From the NCBI GenBank assembly GCA_016125475.1, contig WGLR01000019.1, positions 1-64,000 of the forward strand: a stretch of DNA of 64,000 nucleotides, in the 5' to 3' direction. The notes under the pieces were generated by a model, which was not told the origin of the DNA, ran no database searches, and saw nothing but the letters and a program-made list of their open reading frames with translations. Made by a program: the position numbers and the translations under genes. Within the stretch, counting starts at the first letter, position 1. Every line of letters begins with the position of its first letter. Shown here one piece after another: positions 10,702-19,712 of the stretch. The stretch comes from Betaproteobacteria bacterium. Its GTDB lineage: Bacteria; Pseudomonadota; Gammaproteobacteria; Burkholderiales; Ga0077523.

Positions 10702-11664
10702 TCAGGCGGCCGGGTGGACACGCTCCGGCAACGCCGCGAGACGTCCGTCCGGAAGTCGAAGGCCGCCGCGGGTCGCGGCGGCGTCGTCCACGACCGCGAG
10801 CGCCGTTGCATGCGAGTCCGGTGTCGGAGACCCGGCGCCGAGGAGGATCGTACCCACCGTCCGGTCTTCCGGTCCCGCGACGGAAGCCCCCGGCTGCGGA
10901 GCGTCGCCCGCGGGAAAGCTGAGGCGGTAGAGATGACGCTTGACTTCGCCGACATAGCGGGCGCGCGCCACGACTTCCTGGCCCGGATAACACCCCTTGT
11001 CGAAGCTGACTCCGCCGATCAGGTCGAGGTCGACCATCTGCGGGATGAAAGCCTCCTGCGTCGCGGATACGATCCAGGGAACCCCTGCAAGGATGTCGGC
11101 ACGCCAACCCGCATCTGGATCGGCGTGGGAAGGGCTTTCCAGGAGGGAGAGCACGGCGTTCGGCACGAACACGGACCAGCGGTCTTCCCGAAGTGCGAAG
11201 GCGACCGTGTCGCCCGAGTCGAACACGGAACCGGGCGCAGGCGGCGGGGAGATCCCGAGCTGCGTCAAAATGTCCCGGGCAATCGGCGCGTCGCCGAACT
11301 CGAGGACGGCGCTCGCGCCAGCCGCTATGCGGACCTTCGCGCGCAGTACGAAGCGCGCAAGACGCGATGCAAGCTGACCGGCCAGTTCCGCGGGCAGCTG
11401 GAGGACGTACGCGTGTGGCAGGCGGGCGATCCTGGCCACGGCGAGCAGGCGGCCGTTCGGCGCACAGTACCCCGTCCAGGTCCAGGACCTCTCCGGCATG
11501 GACGCGACACCGGCGGTGAGCTGGCCGTTCAGGAACGTGGCGGCGTCGGGGCCGGTGACGACGATGGCCCCGAGTTCCGGGCGGGGCGAGGCGGTAGCGG
11601 GCAATGGCGGCAAGGACAGGCTCGTGAGTGGATCGCTATCGTTCGGGGAATCCATGGAATTCAT
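10702..11664 (-). CDS. ygfZ: YgfZ, folate-binding iron-sulfur cluster repair/tRNA-modification protein
   Basis: This 320-residue member of the GcvT/YgfZ superfamily binds tetrahydrofolate and supports the function of Fe-S enzymes such as MiaB. The family signature KGCYPGQEVVAR is intact, including the conserved Cys. The start at 11664 is chosen because upstream codons would run into the divergent ygfX-like gene. Another ATG at 11655 is possible. The pairing of ygfZ and a ygfX-like gene back to back also occurs in E. coli. It leads a probable operon with DUF4936 and NRDE genes. Confidence 0.9.
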   Translation of the reverse strand: MNSMDSPNDSDPLTSLSLPPLPATASPRPELGAIVVTGPDAATFLNGQLTAGVASMPERSWTWTGYCAPNGRLLAVARIARLPHAYVLQLPAELAGQLASRLARFVLRAKVRIAAGASAVLEFGDAPIARDILTQLGISPPPAPGSVFDSGDTVAFALREDRWSVFVPNAVLSLLESPSHADPDAGWRADILAGVPWIVSATQEAFIPQMVDLDLIGGVSFDKGCYPGQEVVARARYVGEVKRHLYRLSFPAGDAPQPGASVAGPEDRTVGTILLGAGSPTPDSHATALAVVDDAAATRGGLRLPDGRLAALPERVHPAA

Positions 11665-11702
11665 GGGGTGTTTCGACACGTTTTCGCGATTATAGTTGGG
11701 GC

Positions 11703-12209
11703 ATGACCTCCAGCACTCGAACGGCATCGCCCCGAGGGAGCCTCGACATCGAACTGCGCGCTTCGCCGCGCCTGACGGCACTGCTCGTCACGGCGCACGT
11801 ACTCGCGGCATCGGTTCCCTGGCTTCTCGGGTTTCCCGCGCCGGCAGCGGTGGCCTGCAGCGTCGTGCTGCTGTCCTGGGGAACGTACCAGACCATGCTT
11901 CACGGGCTGTTGCGCGCCCGGGCCAGCCTCCAACGGCTCGAGATCGCTCGGGACGGACGCGCGACGCTCCACCATGCGGGCGGGCAGGTCCGCCACGCCT
12001 GGCTGTCCGCTGTCGAAATGTCCTCGGAGCATCTCGTGGTACTGCGCTTCCGTGTCGTGGACGGCGGTCGCGGGCCGCTGATCGTGCCGCTTTGCCCGGA
12101 CGCCTGCGGACCCGACGGGTTCCGGCGTCTGAGGGCCGGTGTCCGGTGGGGATACCTGGACCCGGGAAGCGGAGAAGAGGTCGTTCCGAGCGCGGCCGGT
12201 GCCGCATGA
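11703..12209 (+). CDS. YgfX-like small membrane protein
   Basis: This 168-residue protein has two adjacent hydrophobic segments (about residues 26-62), then a soluble tail with short beta strands. That layout matches YgfX/CptA, a membrane protein reported to interact with cell-division and cytoskeletal proteins in E. coli. Sequence similarity is weak, so the call leans on architecture and on its place between ygfZ and rpoE. It is divergent from ygfZ, with only 38 bases between start codons, and lies 140 bases upstream of rpoE. Confidence 0.55.
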   Translation: MTSSTRTASPRGSLDIELRASPRLTALLVTAHVLAASVPWLLGFPAPAAVACSVVLLSWGTYQTMLHGLLRARASLQRLEIARDGRATLHHAGGQVRHAWLSAVEMSSEHLVVLRFRVVDGGRGPLIVPLCPDACGPDGFRRLRAGVRWGYLDPGSGEEVVPSAAGAA

Positions 12210-12259
12210 ACTCTTCCGGATTCACGTTGTCCTTCGCGCAGTTGTGAGCGTTTTGCCGG

Positions 12260-12288
12260 TTCCGATGACAGTCCGGGGCGGCTATACT
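12260..12288 (+). promoter_or_regulatory. candidate sigma-70-like promoter for rpoE
   Basis: TATACT at 12283-12288 lies 64 bases before the rpoE start, with a weak -35 (TTCCGA, 12260-12265) at 17-base spacing. The stretch also has GC-rich spacer DNA. A sigma-E autoregulatory promoter (GAACTT-N16-TCTGA type) was looked for and not found. Confidence 0.3.
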
Positions 12289-12351
12289 CGCGCGGTTTTG
12301 CCACGAGGGAGTACGGCGTGGGCCGAGAGCAAGCCGACCAGGACTGGGTGA

Positions 12352-12951
12352 ATGAGTGATCGCGAAGTCGACCAGCAGTTGGTCGAGCGCGCGCAGCAGG
12401 GCGACAAGCGCGCGTTCGAACTGCTGGTGGCCAAATACCAACGCAAATTGGGGCGACTGCTGTCACGGTTCATTCGCGACCCCGCGGAAGTGGAGGACGT
12501 CGCTCAGGAGGCCTTCATCAAGGCCTACCGGGCGCTGCCGTCATTCCGGGGGGAGAGCGCGTTTTACACGTGGCTCTATCGGATCGGAATCAACACGGCC
12601 AAGAACTATCTGGTCGCGATGGGCCGGCGCGCCCCGACCACGACCGAGTTCGACAGCGAGGAGGCCGAGGGTTTCGAAGACGGCGACCAGCTTCGGGACG
12701 TGAACACCCCCGAAGCGGAGCTGATGACGAAAGAGATCGCGACGACCGTGAACGAAACGATGCAGGCATTGCCAGAGGAACTGAGGACCGCGATCACCCT
12801 TCGGGAGATCGAGGGCCTGTCGTACGAAGACATCGCGACGATCATGAACTGCCCGATCGGGACGGTCCGGTCACGGATCTTTCGCGCGCGGGAGACGATC
12901 GCGGAACGGCTGCGGCCACTTTTGGGAACGAGCAAGGACAAGCGATGGTAG
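12352..12951 (+). CDS. rpoE: RNA polymerase sigma factor RpoE (ECF group)
   Basis: This is the extracytoplasmic stress sigma factor that directs RNA polymerase to envelope-repair genes. The 199 residues contain region 2 (about 10-95, with DPAEVEDVAQEAFIKAYRAL and the FYTWLYRIGIN core) and region 4 (about 130-190, with GLSYEDIATIMNCPIGTVRS as the helix-turn-helix). It is collinear with E. coli RpoE/AlgU. The rseA start lies 7 bases before the rpoE stop, so sigma and anti-sigma are translationally coupled, as is usual for such pairs. Confidence 0.96.
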   Translation: MSDREVDQQLVERAQQGDKRAFELLVAKYQRKLGRLLSRFIRDPAEVEDVAQEAFIKAYRALPSFRGESAFYTWLYRIGINTAKNYLVAMGRRAPTTTEFDSEEAEGFEDGDQLRDVNTPEAELMTKEIATTVNETMQALPEELRTAITLREIEGLSYEDIATIMNCPIGTVRSRIFRARETIAERLRPLLGTSKDKRW

Positions 12952-13481
12952 AGCGAGAGCGTCTTTCCGCTCTGATGGACGGCGAATTCGAAGAGGGCGA
13001 ATCGGCCGGTCATTGGAAGCGGGTGGGATCCGACAGCGAGTTGATGGACTGCTGGCACGTCTATCACCTGATCGGGGACGTCATGCGGGGGGATCGGCCG
13101 GTGTCCGCCGACTTCGCGAGTCGCGTGCGCGAGGCACTGGAGGGTGAGCCGACCGTGCTCGCGCCCCGCAGACAGACGTCGCGAACGTTGAAGCGGGTCC
13201 GGCTGTACGCACTGTCGGCGGCCGCGACCGTGGCAGGCGTGGCTGTCGTGGGGTGGCTGGCGGTTCAGAACGGACCCCTCGGCGACTCCGTCGGCGGTGC
13301 CCGCCTTGCCGACGCGAATGCCCCGGTGCCGACACAGACCGCTGCAGTCGTGCCGGTGGCGGACCAGCAGGTCGATGACCCGGAAGTCGACGATTATCTT
13401 CGCGTGCATCAGGAGTATTCGCCGACCGCGGTGATGCACGGCGTCGCGTCCTACGTGCGGACGGTGTCGACAGGCAGATAG
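12945..13481 (+). CDS. rseA: anti-sigma-E factor RseA (MucA-like)
   Basis: This single-pass inner-membrane protein of 178 residues would hold RpoE inactive until cleaved under envelope stress. The N-terminal domain has the RseA_N pattern: LSALMDGE, then a WHVYHLIGDVMRGD helix. One membrane segment (about residues 86-105, LYALSAAATVAGVAVVGWL) follows basic residues, and a periplasmic tail ends with the short C-terminal RseA element (DDYLRVHQEYS). The start at 12945 overlaps the rpoE end. The tail is rich in Val/Gln/Asp and would be the RseB-binding side. Confidence 0.92.
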   Translation: MVERERLSALMDGEFEEGESAGHWKRVGSDSELMDCWHVYHLIGDVMRGDRPVSADFASRVREALEGEPTVLAPRRQTSRTLKRVRLYALSAAATVAGVAVVGWLAVQNGPLGDSVGGARLADANAPVPTQTAAVVPVADQQVDDPEVDDYLRVHQEYSPTAVMHGVASYVRTVSTGR

Positions 13482-13498
13482 TCACCAGAAGACATAAG

Positions 13499-14479
13499 AT
13501 GAGATCGGTGCTCGGGGGTGCGCGGCTCGCACTGGCGGCTGCATGTCTGGTTGCGACGGCGGTTCGGGCGGACCCACTGCCGCCGCAGGATGCGCTGGGC
13601 TGGTTGAACCGGATCGCGGACGCCGCACGGCGTCTGAGTTACTACGGTACCTTCGTGTACCAGCAGGACGACATCGTGGAGACGTCGCGCATCGCGCATT
13701 CCGTGCAGGATGGCGACGAGGTCGAGAAGCTGGAATCGCTGGACGGGCCGAGGAGAGAAGTGCTCCTCAAGGGCGGTCGGCTCATCTGCATCTATCCGGA
13801 CACCAAGATGTTCCGGGTGGACCGGCGCAGGTCCACGCGAAGCTTCCCCCAGCTTCTCCCGGAGCAGTTGTCGGCAGTCACCGATTACTACAACGTGCGC
13901 AAGGCCGAGGTCGAACGGGTCGCCGAACACGATGCCCAGGCGCTCGTCCTGGAGCCGAAGGACAATCTCCGTTACGGTCACAAGTTCTGGGCGGACGTGA
14001 ACAGCGGCCTTCTGCTCAAGGCCAAGATGCTCGGCGAGCGCAATGCCGTGCTCGAGCAGTTCGCGTTCACCCAGGTGCAGATCGGGGGCCCCGTACCGCC
14101 CGAATGGCTGCGACCCAGTGTACCGGTACCCGATTCGGATCCCCCGGCGGACGACGCGCAGGCGTCGATGAGTGCCCCGTCCACGCTGGTTCTGGAAGGT
14201 GCACCCGCGGGATTTCGCAAGATCGTCGAGAACCGGAGGCGTCGGGACTCCTCGAGTCCCGCGGTCGTGACCCACATGGTGCTGTCGGATGGCCTGGCCG
14301 CCGTCTCCGTGTTCATTGCTCCGATCCGCCACAAGAAGGTACCGGAAGGGCTGATCCAGAGGGGCCCGATCAACGTCTACACGCGAGTCGTGGGGGATCA
14401 GCGCGTCACCGTGCTGGGGGAAGCCCCGGCAGAGACCGTGATGCTGATCGCCAATGCCGTGACCGAGAAAGCACAGTAG
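13499..14479 (+). CDS. rseB: periplasmic negative regulator of sigma-E, RseB/MucB
   Basis: RseB is a periplasmic sensor that binds RseA and protects it from DegS until it binds mislocalised lipoproteins or LPS. The 326 residues start with a clear signal peptide (cleavage near residue 24, VRADPLPP). Two lipoprotein-carrier-like domains follow, with YYGTFVYQQ and GHKFWADVNSGLLLKA being typical RseB segments. It sits 17 bases after rseA. No rseC lies between it and the protease gene, matching the mucABD layout more than the E. coli one. Confidence 0.92.
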   Translation: MRSVLGGARLALAAACLVATAVRADPLPPQDALGWLNRIADAARRLSYYGTFVYQQDDIVETSRIAHSVQDGDEVEKLESLDGPRREVLLKGGRLICIYPDTKMFRVDRRRSTRSFPQLLPEQLSAVTDYYNVRKAEVERVAEHDAQALVLEPKDNLRYGHKFWADVNSGLLLKAKMLGERNAVLEQFAFTQVQIGGPVPPEWLRPSVPVPDSDPPADDAQASMSAPSTLVLEGAPAGFRKIVENRRRRDSSSPAVVTHMVLSDGLAAVSVFIAPIRHKKVPEGLIQRGPINVYTRVVGDQRVTVLGEAPAETVMLIANAVTEKAQ

Positions 14480-14544
14480 TTTTCCGTACATAATATCGGG
14501 GCCCACCCTACCGACGGCCCCAAACAGTCAGGATCCCCTTCGTC

Positions 14545-15921
14545 ATGATGCGAATCACCCTTGCGTTGTTCGTCTCGCTGCTGCTCGCCTTTCCCGCGGC
14601 GGCACGCGATCTGCCCGATTTCACGGAACTCGTCGAGAGCCAGGCCGCGACCGTCGTGAACATCAGCACGACGTCGATGCAGCCCGCGGAGTCACCGGGG
14701 GAGGACGAGGATCCGTTCGATTTCTTCAGGCGCCCGCCCGGACAGGCCCCGCAGGAGAACGAGGTCCGGTCGCTCGGATCGGGGTTCATCATCAGCCCCG
14801 ACGGCTACATCCTGACGAATGCGCACGTGGTGGAGGCGGGGGACGACATCACCGTCAGGCTGAACGACAAGCGCGAGTTCAAGGCAAAGGTGATCGGCAG
14901 CGATCGCCGCTCCGACGTGGCGCTGATCAAGATCGACACCTCCGGACTGCACGCCGTGAAGATCGGCGACGTCGGCAAGCTCAAGGTGGGCGAATGGGTG
15001 CTCGCCATCGGATCGCCCTTCGGCTTCGACAACACGGTTACGGCGGGCATCGTCAGTGCGAAGGGGCGTTCGCTCCCTCAGGAGAACTTCACGCCGTTCA
15101 TCCAGACGGACGTGGCGATCAACCCGGGCAACTCGGGAGGACCGCTGTTCAACCTGAACGGGGAAGTGGTCGGAATCAACTCGCAGATCTACAGCCGGAC
15201 GGGCGGATTCATGGGCCTGTCGTTCGCGATCCCGATCGACTTCGCGATGGACATCGCCAACCAGCTTCGTGCGACGGGGCGAGTCACCCGCGGCCGGATC
15301 GGCGTGGTGATCCAGGAAGTCACGAAGGAACTCGCCGAATCGTTCGGCCTGCCGAAACCCGAGGGTGCGCTGGTCAATTCGGTCGAGAAGGGCGGTCCGG
15401 CCGACAAGGCCGGCCTCGAGGCCAGCGACGTCATCCTCAAGTTCGACGGAAAGCCCGTCACGACGTCCTCCGACCTGCCGCGAATCGTCGCGGCGACCCA
15501 TCCGGGATCGAAGGTCACCGTGCAGGTATGGCGCAAGGGGGCGGCCCGGGACGTCCAGATGACGGTCGGCGAACTGAAGGAAGACCGCCGTATGGCGGGT
15601 CGACCGAAAGGGCCGGCACGCAAACCCGGCGACACCATCTCGCGGCTCGGGATGAGTTTCTCGGATCTGACACCCGACCAGCGCAACGAACTGGGAATTG
15701 CCGGTGGCGTTCTGATCGAGGAAGTCCGCGGCAACGCGGCGAAGGCGGGAATACGGCGCGGCGACGTGCTGCTCGCGATCAACAATCAGGACATCAAGAG
15801 TGTCGAGCAACTGAACCAGGTGCTCGGGCAGTTCGAGAAGGCCCGCAGCGTCGCCCTCCTGATTCGTCGCGGAGACGCGTCGCTCTACGTGCCACTTCGC
15901 CTCGGCAACGGAAGCAACTGA
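14545..15921 (+). CDS. mucD: Do-like periplasmic serine endoprotease (MucD/DegQ)
   Basis: This is a 458-residue HtrA-family protease and chaperone of the periplasm. It has a signal peptide (residues 1-20, ending AAA), a trypsin-like domain with catalytic His94 (TNAHVVE), Asp124 (SDVALIKID) and Ser197 (GNSGGPLF), and then two PDZ domains (about 255-345 and 365-455). The order rpoE-rseA-rseB-protease matches the mucD position in Pseudomonas and Betaproteobacteria. A 65-base gap with a GGGGCC/GGCCCC hairpin (14498-14521, no T tract) separates it from rseB. It may therefore have a promoter of its own. Confidence 0.93.
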   Translation: MMRITLALFVSLLLAFPAAARDLPDFTELVESQAATVVNISTTSMQPAESPGEDEDPFDFFRRPPGQAPQENEVRSLGSGFIISPDGYILTNAHVVEAGDDITVRLNDKREFKAKVIGSDRRSDVALIKIDTSGLHAVKIGDVGKLKVGEWVLAIGSPFGFDNTVTAGIVSAKGRSLPQENFTPFIQTDVAINPGNSGGPLFNLNGEVVGINSQIYSRTGGFMGLSFAIPIDFAMDIANQLRATGRVTRGRIGVVIQEVTKELAESFGLPKPEGALVNSVEKGGPADKAGLEASDVILKFDGKPVTTSSDLPRIVAATHPGSKVTVQVWRKGAARDVQMTVGELKEDRRMAGRPKGPARKPGDTISRLGMSFSDLTPDQRNELGIAGGVLIEEVRGNAAKAGIRRGDVLLAINNQDIKSVEQLNQVLGQFEKARSVALLIRRGDASLYVPLRLGNGSN

Positions 15922-15927
15922 CCGGTA

Positions 15928-15949
15928 CTAGCGGAGCCGAATCCGCTAG
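15928..15949 (+). repeat. perfect 8-bp inverted repeat in the mucD-lepA spacer
   Basis: CTAGCGGA and TCCGCTAG flank a 6-base loop, starting 7 bases after the mucD stop. No T tract follows. It could be a transcript 3'-end stabiliser, a protein-binding palindrome, or the upstream arm of a leader structure together with the terminator hairpin at 15978-16008. TAGAAT at 15947-15952 overlaps its end and might serve as a -10 box for lepA, though no good -35 is visible. Confidence 0.5.
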
Positions 15950-15977
15950 AATCCCTCGTTTACACGGCTTTTCGGGA

Positions 15978-16008
15978 GAAAGGGGTACGCACGTGCCCCT
16001 TTCTTTTT
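15978..16008 (+). terminator. intrinsic terminator or attenuator hairpin directly before lepA
   Basis: GAAAGGGG and CCCCTTTC form a perfect 8-bp stem around a 10-base loop, followed directly by CTTTTTG, so the T run is at 16004-16008. By form it is a Rho-independent terminator for the mucD transcript. It ends only 6 bases before the lepA ATG. Its 5' arm is the only Shine-Dalgarno-like purine run near that start, so the hairpin could also control lepA translation. Confidence 0.8.
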
Positions 16009-16014
16009 GCTCCG

Positions 16015-17808
16015 ATGCGGCATATCAGAAACTTCTCCATCATCGCCCATATCGATCACGGCAAGTCCACGCTTGCCGATCGTTTCATCCACCTGTGCGG
16101 CGGCCTTTCCAGTCGGGAAATGGAATCCCAGGTCCTCGATTCGATGGATCTGGAAAGAGAGCGGGGCATCACGATCAAGGCCCAGACGGCGGCGCTCCAG
16201 TACAAGGCGGACGACGGTGAGACGTACCTGCTGAACCTGATCGACACGCCCGGGCACGTGGACTTCTCGTACGAAGTCTCGCGTTCACTCGCAGCCTGCG
16301 AAGGCGCTCTGCTGGTCGTCGACGCATCGCAGGGCGTGGAGGCGCAGACGGTGGCCAACTGCTACACCGCGATCGAGCAGGGGGTCGAGGTGGTGCCGGT
16401 ACTCAACAAGATCGACCTGCCGTCCGCCGAACCCGAGCGCGTCATCGGCGAGATCGAGGACATCGTCGGCATTCCTGCCCAGGATGCGCTCATGGCCAGC
16501 GCCAAGACGGGACTCGGGGTGCGGGAGATTCTCGAGGCGGTCATCGCCCGGGTTCCTCCGCCGAAAGGCGACCCGGATGCCCCTCTCAAGGCGCTGGTAA
16601 TCGACTCCTGGTTCGACAACTATGTCGGCGTAGTCATGCTCGTGCGCGTTTTCGACGGTGTCATGCTTCCGAAGGCTCGCCTGCGTCTCATGTCCAACGG
16701 CGCCCAGTACCAGTGTGAGGAGGTCGGGGTGTTCACCCCGAAGGCCCGCGCTGCCGACAGCCTGTCGGCGGGCGAGGTCGGCTACGTGATCTCCGGGGTG
16801 AAGGAACTCCAGGACGCAAAGGTGGGTGACACCATCACGACCGCGTTGAATCCCGCAACGACTCCGTTACCGGGATTCAAGGAGATCAAGCCGCAGGTCT
16901 TCGCGGGCCTCTATCCCGTGGAGTCCAGCGAATACGATGCCCTGCGAGACGCGCTCGACAAGCTTCACCTGAACGACTCCTCGCTGCATTACGAACCCGA
17001 GACCTCCCAGGCTCTCGGGTTCGGATTCCGGTGCGGGTTCCTCGGGCTGCTTCACATGGACATCGTCCAGGAGCGCCTCGAACGCGAGTACGGCATGAAC
17101 CTGATCACGACCGCGCCGACAGTCGTGTACGAGGTCGTCCTGCGCGATGGCACCATCATCGAGGTCGAGAATCCGTCGCGTCTGCCGGATCCCTCCAAGA
17201 TCGAGGAGATCCGCGAGCCGATCATCCGGTCGACCATCCTGGTTCCCCAGGACTACGTCGGGCCGGTCATCACGTTGTGTACGCAGAAGCGCGGCATCCA
17301 GAACAACCTCCAGTACTCCGGGCGCCAGGTCGTGCTGACCTACGACCTGCCACTGAACGAGGTCGTGATGGACTTCTTCGACCGCCTCAAGTCCGTGAGC
17401 CGCGGCTACGCGTCACTGGACTACGATTTTCTGGAGTTCCGGCCCGCGGATCTCGTGCGGCTCGACATCCTCATCAATTCGGAGAAGGTGGATGCCCTGT
17501 CGCTGATCGTGCACCGGGCGACTTCCCAGCATCGGGGACGAGAACTGGCCTCGAAGATGCGGGAACTCATACCCCGTCAGATGTTCGACGTCGCGGTCCA
17601 GGCGGCGATCGGCTCGCACATCATTGCCCGCGAGACGGTCAAGGCGCTGCGGAAGAACGTTCTGGCGAAGTGCTACGGTGGCGACATCACTCGAAAAAAG
17701 AAGCTTCTGGAGAAGCAGAAGGCCGGCAAGCGTCGCATGAAGCAGGTGGGGAGCGTCGAGATTCCCCAGGAGGCATTCCTCGCGATCCTGCAGGTCGACG
17801 ACAAATAA
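16015..17808 (+). CDS. lepA: elongation factor 4 (LepA)
   Basis: This ribosome-binding translational GTPase of 597 residues is involved in back-translocation and in initiation or assembly of the small subunit. G-domain motifs are intact: DHGKSTLAD (G1), DTPGHVDF (G3) and NKIDLPSA (G4). The EF-G-like domains and the LepA-specific C-terminal domain, ending [17 protein letters not shown], complete the family length. It is the first gene of the lepA-lepB-DUF4845-rnc-era-recO-pdxJ-acpS-nagZ series. A terminator hairpin lies directly upstream of its start. Confidence 0.97.
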   Translation: MRHIRNFSIIAHIDHGKSTLADRFIHLCGGLSSREMESQVLDSMDLERERGITIKAQTAALQYKADDGETYLLNLIDTPGHVDFSYEVSRSLAACEGALLVVDASQGVEAQTVANCYTAIEQGVEVVPVLNKIDLPSAEPERVIGEIEDIVGIPAQDALMASAKTGLGVREILEAVIARVPPPKGDPDAPLKALVIDSWFDNYVGVVMLVRVFDGVMLPKARLRLMSNGAQYQCEEVGVFTPKARAADSLSAGEVGYVISGVKELQDAKVGDTITTALNPATTPLPGFKEIKPQVFAGLYPVESSEYDALRDALDKLHLNDSSLHYEPETSQALGFGFRCGFLGLLHMDIVQERLEREYGMNLITTAPTVVYEVVLRDGTIIEVENPSRLPDPSKIEEIREPIIRSTILVPQDYVGPVITLCTQKRGIQNNLQYSGRQVVLTYDLPLNEVVMDFFDRLKSVSRGYASLDYDFLEFRPADLVRLDILINSEKVDALSLIVHRATSQHRGRELASKMRELIPRQMFDVAVQAAIGSHIIARETVKALRKNVLAKCYGGDITRKKKLLEKQKAGKRRMKQVGSVEIPQEAFLAILQVDDK

Positions 17809-17841
17809 GAACATCCCTGGACACTCAACGAACAAGACCCC

Positions 17842-18645
17842 ATGAACTTCGCCCTCATCATGTTTCTGCTGCTCGTCTTCACGGGCGGTTTCTGGTTGCT
17901 GGACCTACTGGTGTTCAGGCGGCGCCGGCGGCCGGACGACAGGGTGCCATGGTGGATCGAGTACCCCGTCAGCTTCTTTCCGGTGATCCTGATCGTGTTC
18001 GTGCTTCGCTCGTTCATCGTGGAGCCGTTCAAGATTCCGTCGGGTTCGATGATCCCGACGCTGCTGGTCGGCGACTACATCCTCGTGAACAAGTACACGT
18101 ATGGCATACGCCTCCCGGTGATCAACAAGAAGATCATCGACATCGGCAATCCTCACCGGGGTGACGTGATGGTGTTCAGGTTTCCCGAGAATCCTTCGGT
18201 CGACTACATCAAGCGTGTGATCGGCACACCGGGGGACGTGGTCGAATACCGGAACAAGCGCCTCACGATCAACGGCCATCTGGTCGATGTCGAGAGCGAG
18301 CCGGACTACAGCTACCTGGAGCACGGCCTGAATTTCATCAGCACGAAGCGCTACCTGGAAAAGCTGGACGACCATCCGCATTCCATCATCGTGAATCTCG
18401 ATGCGCCCCCGGTGCAGCTCGCGGGCGTGCACGCCTTTCCGTACCGTGAAAACTGCGAATACAATGAGGAAGGCTTCCGCTGCAAGGTACCCGCCGGCCA
18501 CTATTTCATGATGGGCGACAACCGGGATTCGAGCAGCGACAGCCGCTACTGGGGCTTCGTTCCGGACGAGAATATCGTCGGCAGGGCGTTCCTGGTATGG
18601 ATGAATTTCGGCCAGCTCGGGCGCATTGGCACGCCCATCGACTAG
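17842..18645 (+). CDS. lepB: signal peptidase I
   Basis: LepB cleaves signal peptides from exported proteins on the outer face of the inner membrane. The 267 residues show two N-terminal membrane segments (about 2-24 and 43-62), the Ser69 nucleophile in PSGSMIPTL and the Lys124 general base in DYIKRVIGTPGD. Box E follows as GDNRDSSSDSRYWGFV. The catalytic dyad spacing fits the family. It is 33 bases downstream of lepA. Confidence 0.96.
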   Translation: MNFALIMFLLLVFTGGFWLLDLLVFRRRRRPDDRVPWWIEYPVSFFPVILIVFVLRSFIVEPFKIPSGSMIPTLLVGDYILVNKYTYGIRLPVINKKIIDIGNPHRGDVMVFRFPENPSVDYIKRVIGTPGDVVEYRNKRLTINGHLVDVESEPDYSYLEHGLNFISTKRYLEKLDDHPHSIIVNLDAPPVQLAGVHAFPYRENCEYNEEGFRCKVPAGHYFMMGDNRDSSSDSRYWGFVPDENIVGRAFLVWMNFGQLGRIGTPID

Positions 18646-18659
18646 GGTACGGTGAGGTC

Positions 18660-19016
18660 ATGAGGAAACAGCGCGGTTTGAGCCTGATCGGACTGATCTT
18701 CTTTGGCGCTCTTCTGTTCTTCGTAGCGCTGATCGTGATGAAGGCCGTCCCGACCTACATCGAATATTTCTCGATCCGGAATCACGTCAAGGAGCTCGCG
18801 AAGGGAACCGACGGAACATCCGTCAGGGAGATCCAGAGCAGCTTCGACAGGCGTGCGTCCATCGACGACATCACGGCGATCCAGGGGAAGGATCTCGAGG
18901 TTTCGAAGGACGCCAACGGTGGAATCGCGATCGACGCGAGCTATTCGAAGAAGGTCCCGCTCTTCGGGGACGTGAGTCTGTGCTTCGACTTCGACATCCA
19001 GGCGGCGGGACGGTAA
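18660..19016 (+). CDS. DUF4845 family membrane protein
   Basis: This 118-residue protein begins with a basic stretch (MRKQRG) and one long hydrophobic segment (about residues 8-30). A small soluble domain of strands follows, exposed on one side of the membrane. The N-terminus looks pilin-like (GLSLIGLIFF) but lacks the full type IV pilin cleavage motif. DUF4845 genes sit between lepB and rnc in many Betaproteobacteria and Gammaproteobacteria, as here. Function is unknown, and the location suggests a link to export or RNA metabolism by position only. Confidence 0.85.
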   Translation: MRKQRGLSLIGLIFFGALLFFVALIVMKAVPTYIEYFSIRNHVKELAKGTDGTSVREIQSSFDRRASIDDITAIQGKDLEVSKDANGGIAIDASYSKKVPLFGDVSLCFDFDIQAAGR

Positions 19017-19031
19017 CGTACCGGTCGCACG

Positions 19032-19712
19032 ATGCACGAACTCGAAAGCCCGGATGCCCTCGGGCACATGTTCACATCGCCCGCGCTCCTGCATCAGGCG
19101 CTCACTCACCGCAGCCACAGCCAGCCACACAACGAGCGCCTCGAATTCGTGGGTGATGCGGTGCTCAACTGCGCAATTGCCGATGCCCTGTTCCGCCGGT
19201 TTCCGAATCTCACGGAGGGCGAGCTTTCGCGGGTGCGCGCGCGGCTCGTGAACCAGTCCAGCCTGGCCGAGCGCGCCGGTGACCTGCGGCTGGGATCGTT
19301 TCTCCTGCTCGGCGAAGGAGAGGTTCGGAGCGGGGGCGCGGCAAGGCCCTCGATCCTGGCGGACGCACTCGAAGCCCTGATCGGCGCCGTGTTCCTGGAC
19401 GCCGGGTTCGACCGCGCCCGGGCTGTCGTGCTGCACCTGTTCGACGAAGTACTCTCGTCGCTCAGGGCGGATGCGTCCTACAAGGATCCCAAGACTGCCC
19501 TGCAGGAGTTCCTGCAGGGGAGGAAGCGTCCGCTTCCGGAGTATCACGTGCTCGCAGTGACCGGCGAGGCGCACAGGCAGGTGTTCGAGGTGGAGTGCGT
19601 CGTGCCGTCATTGGGCGCGCGGGCAACCGGGCGGGGCGGCAGTCGCCGCACGGCAGAACAGGTCGCAGCCGAAGGGTTGCTGCGCCAGCTTGCGGAGACT
19701 CGTTCCCGATGA
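19032..19712 (+). CDS. rnc: ribonuclease III
   Basis: RNase III cleaves double-stranded RNA, processing rRNA precursors and structured mRNAs. The 226 residues contain the catalytic signature [12 protein letters not shown] (about 35-46), the second acidic cluster [14 protein letters not shown], and a C-terminal double-stranded RNA-binding domain (about 150-222, with [11 protein letters not shown] and AEGLLRQLA). Its TGA overlaps the era start (ATGA). The rnc-era-recO coupling is conserved across Proteobacteria. Confidence 0.96.
   Translation: MHELESPDALGHMFTSPALLHQALTHRSHSQPHNERLEFVGDAVLNCAIADALFRRFPNLTEGELSRVRARLVNQSSLAERAGDLRLGSFLLLGEGEVRSGGAARPSILADALEALIGAVFLDAGFDRARAVVLHLFDEVLSSLRADASYKDPKTALQEFLQGRKRPLPEYHVLAVTGEAHRQVFEVECVVPSLGARATGRGGSRRTAEQVAAEGLLRQLAETRSR

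Noticed and set aside
14498-14521. GGGGCC/GGCCCC hairpin before the mucD start
   Set aside because: Only 6 bp with a 12-base loop and no T tract. Too weak to call a terminator in GC-rich DNA.
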